Shown: in pieces, positions 1 to 5,866 of the stretch | Position numbering within the stretch: position 1 is the first letter of the stretch | Layout of the letters: every line of letters begins with the position of its first letter | From: Trebonia sp. | GTDB taxonomy: Bacteria > Actinomycetota > Actinomycetes > Streptosporangiales > Streptosporangiaceae | NCBI GenBank assembly: GCA_030038035.1 | Contig: JASHPP010000105.1 | Span: 1-8,594 of the forward strand | Direction: 5' to 3' | DNA length: 8,594 bases | Made by a program: the position numbers and the translations under genes | The notes under the pieces: generated by a model | Seen by the model: only the letters and a program-made list of their open reading frames with translations | Databases searched by the model: none | Told to the model about the DNA's origin: nothing

Positions 1-13
1 GTAGACGGCTCGG

Positions 14-1288
14 CTAGACCGCGGCTTCCTTCGGGGCCTGCGCCGGGGCGAGTCCTGCGTGGGCGGGAGCTTCCCTGTAGCAGCGGAAGCCCGGCAGCGC
101 GACCCCGATGACGACCGCGCCGAGGATGGTCGCCACGCCGCCGGTCAGCGCGCTGATCTGCGGCGTCGCCAGCGAACCGACCAGGCCTGACTCCAGCGAT
201 CCCAGCTGTGCGCCGCCGGCGCCGACCACGTAGTCGGCCGCGTTCACCCGGCCGCGGAACACCTCCGGCGTGACCGCCTGCACGATCACACCGCGGAGCA
301 CCACGGTGAACGTGTCCGCCGCGCCCGCCGCGCCCAGCGCGAGCAGCGTCAGCCACAGCGACGGCGCGACCGCGAATACCGCGAACGCCCCGCCCCACAC
401 GGCGGAGCACACCAGCATCCCCAGCCCGTGCCGGGGGATGTGCTTCAGTGGCCCGGACAGCACCGCGGTTATCATGCCGCCGACGCCGATCGCCGCCGTG
501 AACAGGCCCAGGGTCCGCGGGTCGCCGCCGAACCGCTCGGCGTTGATCGCCGGGAACAGCGATAGCGGCAGGGCGAAGAACGTGGCGTTCAGGTCGGTGA
601 GGAACGCGCCGGCCAGGGCCTGGCTGCGCTTGATGAACGAGAGGCCTTCGAGCGTGAGAGCCAGCCCGGACCGCTGCGTATCATGGGTCTTGGAAGCGGT
701 CATGGCCGGGAGCCCGGCGACGCCGTAGAACGACCCGGCGAAGCTCACAGTGTCGATGAGGTAGCAGCCTTTTACGCCAAACCCGGCCGCGACCACGCCG
801 GCCAGGGCGGGGCCTGCGATCAGCATCGTCTGCATGACGATCCGGTTCAGCGCCATGGCCGCCGCCCGCTGACCGGTCGGCACGAGCGCGGGGATAAACG
901 TGCGGCGCGCGGGCGCGCCGATCGCGCCGATCGCGCTGATAGCCGCCTCGAGCGCGTACAGCAGCCACAGCCAGCGCAGGCCGGTCAGCGCCTGAGCGAA
1001 CAGCAGGGCCGACACCGCCGTCGAGCACGCGGTCATGGCCAGCACGAGCTTGCGCCGGTCGAGCCTGTCGGCCAGCGTTCCGCCGGGCAGCGCGATGACC
1101 AGCATCGGGACCAGGGCGGCGACGCCGAGCCCGCCGACCGCCGCCGTGGACCGCGTGATTTCCCATACCTGCAGGGTCATGGCGAAAGTCGTCACCGCGC
1201 CGCCGGTGCTCGACAACATGCTGCCGAGCCACAGACGCCGGAACGCGGGGATCTCGCGCAGGGGGGTGACGTCTGTGAGCAACTTCAC
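14..1288 (-). CDS. MFS transporter, EntS-like (MFS_3-type) exporter
   Basis: A 424-residue integral membrane protein of the major facilitator superfamily, expected to export a small molecule by proton antiport across the cytoplasmic membrane. The N-terminus (PLREIPAFRRLWLGSMLSS, about residues 9-27) is typical of the MFS_3/EntS-like exporters common in actinobacteria. The loop after the second helix carries MFS motif A (GGTLADRLDRRK, residues 69-80). Long hydrophobic segments continue to near the C-terminus, compatible with about 12 helices and a full-length protein. The start is a GTG (1286-1288) lying 6 nt after a TATAGT -10 element, with no Shine-Dalgarno, which suggests a leaderless mRNA. 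It diverges from a MarR gene across a short palindrome-bearing region, so MarR repression with induction by the exported compound is likely. The substrate cannot be inferred. Family assignment is firm; export rather than import is inferred from the subfamily. Confidence 0.93.
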   Translation of the reverse strand: MKLLTDVTPLREIPAFRRLWLGSMLSSTGGAVTTFAMTLQVWEITRSTAAVGGLGVAALVPMLVIALPGGTLADRLDRRKLVLAMTACSTAVSALLFAQALTGLRWLWLLYALEAAISAIGAIGAPARRTFIPALVPTGQRAAAMALNRIVMQTMLIAGPALAGVVAAGFGVKGCYLIDTVSFAGSFYGVAGLPAMTASKTHDTQRSGLALTLEGLSFIKRSQALAGAFLTDLNATFFALPLSLFPAINAERFGGDPRTLGLFTAAIGVGGMITAVLSGPLKHIPRHGLGMLVCSAVWGGAFAVFAVAPSLWLTLLALGAAGAADTFTVVLRGVIVQAVTPEVFRGRVNAADYVVGAGGAQLGSLESGLVGSLATPQISALTGGVATILGAVVIGVALPGFRCYREAPAHAGLAPAQAPKEAAV

Positions 1289-1294
1289 GACATC

Positions 1295-1300
1295 ACTATA
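1295..1300 (-). promoter_or_regulatory. -10 element of the MFS gene
   Basis: On the minus strand this reads TATAGT, followed by six bases and then the GTG start of the MFS gene. That spacing puts the expected transcription start at or next to the first base of the GTG. No convincing -35 hexamer was found 16-19 nt upstream. The site lies in an A+T-rich island inside very G+C-rich DNA. Confidence 0.55.
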
Positions 1301-1302
1301 AC

Positions 1303-1320
1303 AGCGCTTATATAAGTGCT
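1303..1320. promoter_or_regulatory. 18-bp near-palindrome, probable MarR operator
   Basis: The sequence AGCGCTTATATAAGTGCT is an inverted repeat with 8 of 9 base pairs symmetric; the one mismatch is at the fourth position of each half. It lies between the two divergent -10 elements, inside the spacer/-35 zone of both promoters. MarR-family dimers usually bind palindromes of this size between their own gene and the divergent target gene, so a dimer here could repress both. Binding by this particular MarR is inferred, not shown. Confidence 0.65.
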
Positions 1321-1328
1321 ATCACGTC

Positions 1329-1334
1329 TATAAT
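1329..1334 (+). promoter_or_regulatory. -10 element of the marR-type gene
   Basis: A perfect TATAAT hexamer. It overlaps the ATG at 1333-1335, so that ATG would lie upstream of the transcription start and is unlikely to be used. Seven bases separate the hexamer from an in-frame GTG at 1342, the right distance for a leaderless start. The -35 region (about 1306-1311, GCTTAT) is a poor match to TTGACA and falls within the palindrome. Confidence 0.6.
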
Positions 1335-1341
1335 GGATGCC

Positions 1342-1866
1342 GTGAGCGCGGACGTGATGCAGGACCCGGCCGTCTCGCGGGACCCAACCGAGCACAGCCG
1401 GTGGCGCCAGGTGTTCCGGCTGCTGTCCGGCATGGACGACGAGATCGCCCGCATATACGCCGAGAACGGCATCAAGGGCCTCAAGACGAGCTGGGTGATG
1501 GAGATCATCCGGCTGCACGCACGCGGGCCGATGACGATCGCGGAGCTCGCCCGGTCGGTGGGCCGGACGCACTCGGCGATGAGCCAGAAGGTGGCGGCCA
1601 TGCGCGCCGCCGGCTGGGTGAAGACCACCCAGGGACCCGACGCGCGCAGCAAGAACGTGACACTCACCCCCAAATCGGAGCAAATCGTCGTCAGGCTCGC
1701 CGCCGAGTGGCGCGCCACCGAGGCATCGATCGCCGAGATCGAGGCGGAGATCCCCTACCCGATGACCCGCGTCGCCGAGGACATCACAGGCGTGCTGGCT
1801 CGCAAGAGCTTCCACGACCGCATTGCCGAGAAGCTGGCCGAAGATCCCTCATGGACGCATCGGTAA
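1342..1866 (+). CDS. MarR family transcriptional regulator
   Basis: A winged helix-turn-helix regulator of 174 residues from the GTG chosen here. An ATG at 1333 would add three residues but lies inside the TATAAT box. Visible features: an N-terminal dimerisation helix region; the HTH at about residues 65-89 (TIAELARSVGRTHSAMSQKV); then a wing with the DxR pair seen in MarR proteins (D100, R102 in GPDARSKNVTLT); and C-terminal helices rich in charged residues for dimerisation. The length is slightly above the usual 140-160 residues. It probably represses itself and the divergent MFS exporter through the palindrome at 1303-1320, with release by a small-molecule ligand. The family call is strong; the regulon is inferred from position. 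Confidence 0.92.
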   Translation: MSADVMQDPAVSRDPTEHSRWRQVFRLLSGMDDEIARIYAENGIKGLKTSWVMEIIRLHARGPMTIAELARSVGRTHSAMSQKVAAMRAAGWVKTTQGPDARSKNVTLTPKSEQIVVRLAAEWRATEASIAEIEAEIPYPMTRVAEDITGVLARKSFHDRIAEKLAEDPSWTHR

Positions 1867-1883
1867 CTTCCTGCTGGGATAGT

Positions 1884-1919
1884 GCCCACATGGCGCATGA
1901 GCCTCGCGCCTGCGTGGGC
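1884..1919 (+). terminator. Hairpin just after the marR-type gene, possible terminator
   Basis: Starting 17 nt after the stop codon, GCCCAC (1884-1889) pairs with GTGGGC (1914-1919), and GGCGC (1892-1896) pairs with GCGCC (1906-1910) inside it, leaving a 9-nt loop. There is no U-tract, which is usual for actinobacterial terminators. The position fits termination of the marR-type transcript. Confidence 0.45.
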
Positions 1920-1959
1920 CCGGGTAGTGCACAGGTGGGGAAGTCCGCGACTTGAAGTT

Positions 1960-1982
1960 CCGGGCGCCGGATCGGCGCCCGG
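1960..1982. terminator. Perfect 10-bp G+C stem-loop, possible bidirectional terminator
   Basis: CCGGGCGCCG pairs perfectly with CGGCGCCCGG around a GAT loop. It sits between two convergent genes, the marR-type gene ending at 1866 and the methyltransferase ending at 2080. It could terminate either transcript because the stem is symmetric, although neither side has a U-tract. A protein-binding palindrome is the main alternative. Confidence 0.5.
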
Positions 1983-2079
1983 GTGGCGGCTGTCACTGCG
2001 TGCGACGCGGGAGCGTCAGGGCTGGGCAATGGGCCAATGATCGGCTGTCACCGACATCGGCGAAGTGAGGTGCGGCTGG

Positions 2080-2685
2080 CTAGTTACGCCTGATCGTGGC
2101 CAGCCAGGCCTGGACCTGCGTCGTGCCGTTCACCGGGTTGGTCTCGAAGGCGTCGGCGGTAATCGACTCAACGGCCCAACCGTCGCTGAACGCCGCGCGC
2201 AGCTCATCTGCGCGGACGCGGCGCGGGCCCCAGGTCCCTGGTTGCCGGTCGCTGAAGCACACGAGGTAGCAAATGCCGGCTGGCCTCAGCGCCGCCGCGA
2301 GGCTGGCGACGTACCGGGCCCGGACGTCGTCGCCGAATATGTGGAACACCCCGCTATCGATCACGGTGTCGGCGGTGAGTCCGAGGCGGCCGGGGTCGAG
2401 TGCGTCTGCGACTTCGAACCGCGCGGTCAGCCCGCGCTCGGCCGCTTTCGCGCGCGCCCGCGCGATCGCGGTCGGTGCAATGTCGATGCCGGTGACATCG
2501 GCGCCGCAGCTGGCTGCGAGCAGCGCGTTCTCGCCGGTCCCGCAGCCAGCGTCGACAAGCCGCCCGGTCAGGCGGCCCTGCTCAGCTAGCCGGACGAAGG
2601 CCGGCTGCGGCCGGCCGATGTCCCACGGGGCAGGCGTGCCGGCCGTGTAGCTGGCGTCCCATGGCGGATGCGCTCGCTCGGTCAT
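2080..2685 (-). CDS. Class I SAM-dependent methyltransferase
   Basis: A cytoplasmic Rossmann-fold methyltransferase of 201 residues. The N-terminal WDIGRPQPAFVRLAEQG (21-37) is common in small actinobacterial methyltransferases of the methyltransf_25/TehB-like kind. Motif I is VDAGCGTGENA (44-54), the glycine loop that binds S-adenosylmethionine; GIDIA (66-70) supplies the acidic residue that holds the ribose hydroxyls (D68). A later DTVIDSGVFH segment corresponds to motif IV. The length is complete for the family. The ATG has no clear Shine-Dalgarno. It follows the SCO6745-family gene on the same strand by 62 bp, so co-transcription is plausible. The methyl acceptor is unknown; a thiol, tellurite or small organic metabolite are all possible for this group, and nothing here decides between them. 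Confidence 0.9.
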   Translation of the reverse strand: MTERAHPPWDASYTAGTPAPWDIGRPQPAFVRLAEQGRLTGRLVDAGCGTGENALLAASCGADVTGIDIAPTAIARARAKAAERGLTARFEVADALDPGRLGLTADTVIDSGVFHIFGDDVRARYVASLAAALRPAGICYLVCFSDRQPGTWGPRRVRADELRAAFSDGWAVESITADAFETNPVNGTTQVQAWLATIRRN

Positions 2686-2747
2686 CAGTCAGTGCCCCGG
2701 TTCCCTTGTAAGTCATGCAGCTGACCTGGTGCTGTGCGCCGATGCGG

Positions 2748-3605
2748 TCAGGGCCGGGTGGGCTGCAGGCGGCCAACAGGTATTACCTCAGGAAGCGCGG
2801 CGGCACAGGCCTGGGCGAGCGGCAAGAGAACGTCGGCGACCTCGGCCAGGCCGGCGGCGCCCATCCGGTTCCAGGGCCGGGCAGCGGCCTGATCGGTAGC
2901 AGCCTCCACCGCGTTGTGCACGGCGCGGCCGGCTGCGGTCAGCGCCGCATCCTCGCCGATCCAGCCGCGCTCGGTCAGCCGGGCGGTCGCGGCGCCCCAC
3001 TGCTCATCGGTCCAGCCACGGACGGGCTGCATCAGATCGCGGGAGATGTCTTTCGCGCACCGCAGCACGACTGCCTCGCACCCGTCGATGTCGGCGGCAG
3101 CCAGCGCGGCGAAGTGACCATCGCCGCGGTGCTCGCGCAGCAGCGTCGTAGCCTGCCACAGCCGGGTCAGGGGGTCGGCGGAGACCGGCAGCTCGGAGTT
3201 GGCCGCAGACAGCACGCGTCCGGCGAAGTCCAGGTCCTGCGCTGCGCGCCACAGCAGGCATGCTGCCTTCGCCGCCTCGGCCTCCCGGCCGGCCAGCAGC
3301 CGCCGCAGCGAGGCCGCCGCGCCCGCCTCGCGCACCGCGATGGCCTCCGGCGGCGTGATCAGGTCCCACACGCCGGGGATGGCACGGGCCACGAAGGCCG
3401 GAGCGAAGTTGTAGAACGACGCGGTAACCACGGCCGCCCCCGCGCCGCCCAGCGGCGCAGCCCGCCCGGCGAAGTAACCGCGCCAGTAGCCGCGCAGCCC
3501 GGCCTCGGTGAGCGCGGCCAGCGCTTCGGGCGCGAAGTACGCCACATCGTGGACCGGCTCGAACATCGTCCACATCGCCCGCGCCGTACTCATCGTTTCC
3601 GCCAC
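2748..3605 (-). CDS. SCO6745 family protein (helix-turn-helix-like), function unknown
   Basis: 285 residues, matching the usual length of the actinobacterial family named after Streptomyces coelicolor SCO6745. The signature N-terminal run is present: MFEPVHDVAYFAPEA (14-28), then LRGYWRGYFAGRAAPLG (37-53) and ASFYNFAPAFVARAIPGVW (62-80). The rest is alpha-helical and alanine/arginine-rich, with no transmembrane segment or signal peptide. The family is annotated, to my recollection, as containing a winged HTH-like fold, but no regulated gene or ligand is established. The start is a GTG with GGGAG about 9 nt upstream; an ATG four codons further in (3593) is an alternative. It precedes the methyltransferase on the same strand and could form a two-gene operon with it. 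The family call is confident; the biochemical role is not known. Confidence 0.88.
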   Translation of the reverse strand: MAETMSTARAMWTMFEPVHDVAYFAPEALAALTEAGLRGYWRGYFAGRAAPLGGAGAAVVTASFYNFAPAFVARAIPGVWDLITPPEAIAVREAGAAASLRRLLAGREAEAAKAACLLWRAAQDLDFAGRVLSAANSELPVSADPLTRLWQATTLLREHRGDGHFAALAAADIDGCEAVVLRCAKDISRDLMQPVRGWTDEQWGAATARLTERGWIGEDAALTAAGRAVHNAVEAATDQAAARPWNRMGAAGLAEVADVLLPLAQACAAALPEVIPVGRLQPTRP

Positions 3606-3672
3606 GACCGCTCACTCCCTCCCTGCAGCGCTAAGCGTAGGGGAACGCCCGCCCCGAGCGCGATGGCGCGGC

Positions 3673-3858
3673 TTACCGTCCATGGCCGCGGGCCCGGGAC
3701 TTCAGGAAGGTCCGAAGCAGCCAGTCCCGCCCCAGCGGCGGCCAGGCTGACCACGCCGCGCGGCCGTCCGCAGCCGGAGGGCCGTGCCTGGCGTCCGCGA
3801 TGGCATCGAACGCCCAGCACGCGTCCTGGCGCGCCCGACCGAGACCAGCAGCGACCAC
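3673..3858 (-). CDS. Short unrecognised ORF, possibly a gene remnant
   Basis: A 61-codon frame from a GTG, in a frame that opens after a TAG at 3880-3882. The product (QDACWAFDAIADARHG, then AAWSAWPPLGRDWLLRTFL) has four tryptophans and a mixed hydrophobic/charged pattern, unlike the arginine-rich shadows around it. It ends 67 bp upstream of the SCO6745-family gene on the same strand. I do not recognise a family. It may be the 3' remnant of a longer gene whose upstream part has been lost or frameshifted, a small real gene, or chance. Confidence 0.25.
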   Translation of the reverse strand: MVAAGLGRARQDACWAFDAIADARHGPPAADGRAAWSAWPPLGRDWLLRTFLKSRARGHGR

Positions 3859-4190
3859 CTTGACCTCGCTGAACGGCGGCTACTCACGCGCCAGCCGAGG
3901 ACATGCGCCGATCACGCACGAATCGGCAGCTGTGCCTGCTGCGCATCCCGCAGCCTGCCGCACGCACAGCTTGTCCGGTTCGGCATCATGAGCGCCGAGG
4001 GCAACCCGGCGGGGCCGGCCATTGCCGCAACCAGCTGGCGAGCCATCAGCCAGGCGCTGCCGCCCGGCACGGCGGCCACGGCCATGCGGGACGTCGTCTA
4101 CTTCCACGGTTACGGAGCCACCCGTCGCCACCTCCGGTGGCCCGCGCCGCTGACAACCCGGCCAGGTGAGCGCTCAGCCGCCGCAGGGCG

Positions 4191-4376
4191 TTACGCCGGA
4201 CCCTCCGCGCCACCGGGCAGCCCCCACACCACCGAGGCCATCCAGAAGGCGGACCGCGACACTCCCAGGATCGCGATCACCCCCGCGATGGCCAGCAGCG
4301 ATCGCTCCCGGCTACCAGGGCTCCGCGCCGGACGTCGGCGCCAGCGGGGATTACGCCCGCCGACGGCGCAGGTCAT
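4191..4376 (-). CDS. Short ORF with one hydrophobic helix, possible membrane-protein remnant
   Basis: A 61-codon frame from an ATG at 4374-4376. Residues 1-25 are basic and unremarkable. Residues 27-52 (LLAIAGVIAILGVSRSAFWM followed by ASVVWGL) form a convincing membrane-spanning stretch, followed by a short PGGAEGPA tail and TAA. Codons in the hydrophobic part keep mostly G or C in third position. It could be the C-terminal end of a decayed membrane protein or a small single-pass protein. No family was recognised and no Shine-Dalgarno stands out. Confidence 0.25.
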   Translation of the reverse strand: MTCAVGGRNPRWRRRPARSPGSRERSLLAIAGVIAILGVSRSAFWMASVVWGLPGGAEGPA

Positions 4377-4636
4377 ACCCCTCAGGGAAACCCGGGGTGT
4401 TCCGCCCAGATACCTCCCTCCGCCAGCAGGCGAGACCCCCGCGGTCGGCCGAACTGCCGACCTGTCTGGATGTTTACGCGCTGGCTGCGCGACCGGGAAC
4501 GTCCGCTTGTGCGGCAGACAGGGCGGCGACGCGGATCGCTACGGCGCTGGCAGCTCCGTCCCCGCATGCCGCAGGCCGGCCGGCCTGCTGTTGGTGCAGA
4601 TACTGCCAGTGGACTCGGCGTCAGCAGGCGGGAGGA

Positions 4637-5020
4637 TCAGCTGCCGCCACCGTAGGGCCGGGTAATGATCTCCATCAGGTGGCCGTCGGGGTCTTCGAAA
4701 TACAGGCCGCGGCCGCCGTCCCTGTGGTTGATCACCCCCGGGCGGCTCTGGCCGGGATCTGCCCAGTACGGCAGGTCCCGGTCCCGGATGCGGCCAAAGG
4801 CCGCGTCGAATTCCTGATCGCCGACGAGGAAGGCATAGTGCTGGGGCGTGATCGTCCCGGCGGTCTCAGCGAAGTCCAGCGAGACGCCATTATCGGCTTC
4901 GACGACGAGAAAACGCGCGAACCGGGTCGCCGCCGGCAGGCCAAGGATCCCGGTCAGGAACGCCGCCGACCGCTGCTGGTCACGGCAGGAGACGATCGTG
5001 TGGTTCAGTTGCACGCTCAC
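4637..5020 (-). CDS. VOC family protein (glyoxalase/bleomycin resistance superfamily)
   Basis: A 127-residue single-unit VOC protein made of two beta-alpha-beta-beta-beta modules, probably working as a cytoplasmic dimer. The usual metal ligands are visible: H7 (LNHTIV), H61 (PQHYAF) and E117 (LMEIITRPYGGG), so it should bind a divalent metal. The closing GLYFEDPDGHLMEI (105-118) is the standard VOC signature. Members act as dioxygenases, glyoxalases, thiol transferases or drug-binding proteins; this sequence does not say which. I chose the GTG at 5018-5020 because the VOC fold begins right after it (VSVQLNHTIV). The frame stays open for another 100 codons upstream, but that part has no VOC similarity. 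No good Shine-Dalgarno precedes the GTG. It lies downstream of a second VOC gene on the same strand. Confidence 0.9.
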   Translation of the reverse strand: MSVQLNHTIVSCRDQQRSAAFLTGILGLPAATRFARFLVVEADNGVSLDFAETAGTITPQHYAFLVGDQEFDAAFGRIRDRDLPYWADPGQSRPGVINHRDGGRGLYFEDPDGHLMEIITRPYGGGS

Positions 5021-5347
5021 CCGGTGATTGTGCCCGGCGTTCTGGCCGGCGAACGACCCTACGGCCAGATACCGCGAATTCCCTGCGCCGGGCTTCCCGC
5101 TCGCTGATCCGCCTGGCGTCCCCTCGGCCACCTCGGGAATCTCACAGACAACGACCCGCACTGCGGCCAGCCCAATTGAATGTAGGCCTTTGCCAGTGCG
5201 AAGCCGCGGCGAGCCGGCGACCCCAGCCAGCTGCGTCCCCTCGTAGCAGCCGCGGATGGAGCAGCGATCCGGACCGCCGCCGATTCTGTCGTCGGCTGTG
5301 GTGACAGTCAGCACAAACACGGGCCTGCAACCTCCGGTCCTGCGCTA
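5021..5347. other. 327-bp gap between the two VOC genes
   Basis: The minus-strand frame of the downstream VOC gene is open through most of this gap (to a start codon at 5320), encoding a run such as VRVVVCEIPEVAEGTPGG that matches no domain I know. It may be an untranslated spacer that is open by chance, an N-terminal extension, or a remnant. No promoter, strong terminator or other gene was recognised. Confidence 0.5.
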
Positions 5348-5773
5348 TCAGCTGGCTTTTGACTGGCTGATCTCTACCAGGTGGCCGTCTGGGTCGCGCA
5401 GGAAGCAGCGGATCTCCGAGCCCCAGTCATGCGGCGGGGTGAGGAACGCGGCGCCCCTGGACCGCAGCGCCTCATAGGCTGCCCGGCAGTCAGCCACGCG
5501 CAGCGTCATCGCGTGACTGACCAGGTCGGCGTCGGCGGGCGCGGCGAAGACCACGGTGGGCTTGTCGGCGGTCGGGCCGCCCCCGCTGACCAGCAACAGC
5601 CAGGTGCCGGCGAATCGCAGTACCACGCTGGTCCCGCCGTACTCGCGGTATAGCTCGGCACCCAGCACGTCGACCCAGAAATCCCGCGACCGCACCGGGT
5701 CGGTGACCACCAGGATGTGCGTGACCGCCACGTCAGGCCCGAGCGGGCCCGGCTGCGGCTGCTGGTCCACCAT
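5348..5773 (-). CDS. VOC family protein (glyoxalase/bleomycin resistance superfamily)
   Basis: A 141-residue VOC-fold protein, distinct in sequence from the downstream one. The fold starts at AVTHILVVTDPVRSRDFWVDVLG (16-38), and the metal ligands are H19, H87 (SHAMTLRV) and E134 (HLVEIS). The C-terminal signature CFLRDPDGHLVEI (123-135) is intact. The start is the ATG at 5771-5773, preceded by GGGAGG with a 3-nt spacer; the frame is open further upstream but encodes nothing recognisable. The N-terminal DQQPQPGPLGPDV leader is probably a flexible tail. Family members include glyoxalase I-like enzymes, extradiol dioxygenases and antibiotic-binding or -inactivating proteins; the substrate is unknown. 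It diverges from the damaged phosphotransferase across 93 bp and may be co-transcribed with the VOC gene downstream. Confidence 0.92.
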   Translation of the reverse strand: MVDQQPQPGPLGPDVAVTHILVVTDPVRSRDFWVDVLGAELYREYGGTSVVLRFAGTWLLLVSGGGPTADKPTVVFAAPADADLVSHAMTLRVADCRAAYEALRSRGAAFLTPPHDWGSEIRCFLRDPDGHLVEISQSKAS

Positions 5774-5776
5774 GAT

Positions 5777-5782
5777 CCTCCC
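5777..5782 (-). promoter_or_regulatory. Ribosome binding site of the upstream VOC gene
   Basis: GGGAGG on the minus strand, three bases before the ATG at 5773. It is the strongest Shine-Dalgarno near this gene and decides the start over the longer open frame, although the spacing is on the short side. Confidence 0.6.
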
Positions 5783-5866
5783 GTGTGCGGCAGGATGTCG
5801 CCAGGTCGCCTGATCGCCGCCAGGCGCGAGCGCCCGGGCGCAATCCCAGGTTAGCCTTACGCCACG

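Larger units (their letters stand above)
3606..4636. other. About 1 kb without a recognisable gene; possible remnants
   Basis: No open frame here gives a protein I recognise. Several frames on both strands are open only because of the high G+C content, and most translate into arginine/proline/glycine-rich, low-complexity products with no folded-protein pattern. Three short stretches look more protein-like and are noted individually or here: a tryptophan-rich minus-strand frame (3673-3858), a minus-strand frame ending in a hydrophobic helix (4191-4376), and a plus-strand run from the ATG at 3988 (MSAEGNPAGPAIAATSW..., high third-position G/C for about 40 codons, then losing it). They are unconnected in frame. 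Decayed former genes or simple non-coding DNA both fit. No repeats, tRNA or insertion-sequence ends were seen. Confidence 0.55.

Noticed and set aside
270..728. Plus-strand open frame of 152 codons inside the MFS gene
   Set aside because: It is antisense to a clear transporter, and its product is serine/alanine/proline-rich with no domain. It is open because of G+C bias.
1987..2051. Direct repeat CGGCTGTCAC (1987-1996 and 2042-2051)
   Set aside because: Ten bases, two copies only, in G+C-rich DNA and without associated features. Too weak for an attachment site or a repeat family.
2715..3863. Long plus-strand open frame of 382 codons
   Set aside because: It covers the SCO6745-family gene in antisense, and its product is glycine/arginine/glutamine-rich without a recognisable fold. 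The minus-strand protein matches a known family from end to end.
3784..5107. Overlapping plus-strand frames of 293 and 313 codons
   Set aside because: Their translations are arginine/proline-rich, and the downstream one runs antisense into the intact VOC gene. Only the short run after 3988 looks at all coding-like.
5775..5866. Possible promoter/operator in the 93-bp gap between the upstream VOC gene and the phosphotransferase
   Set aside because: Only a short GGCGC/GCGCC hairpin and no convincing -10 or -35 pair or symmetric operator could be found, so no site is claimed.
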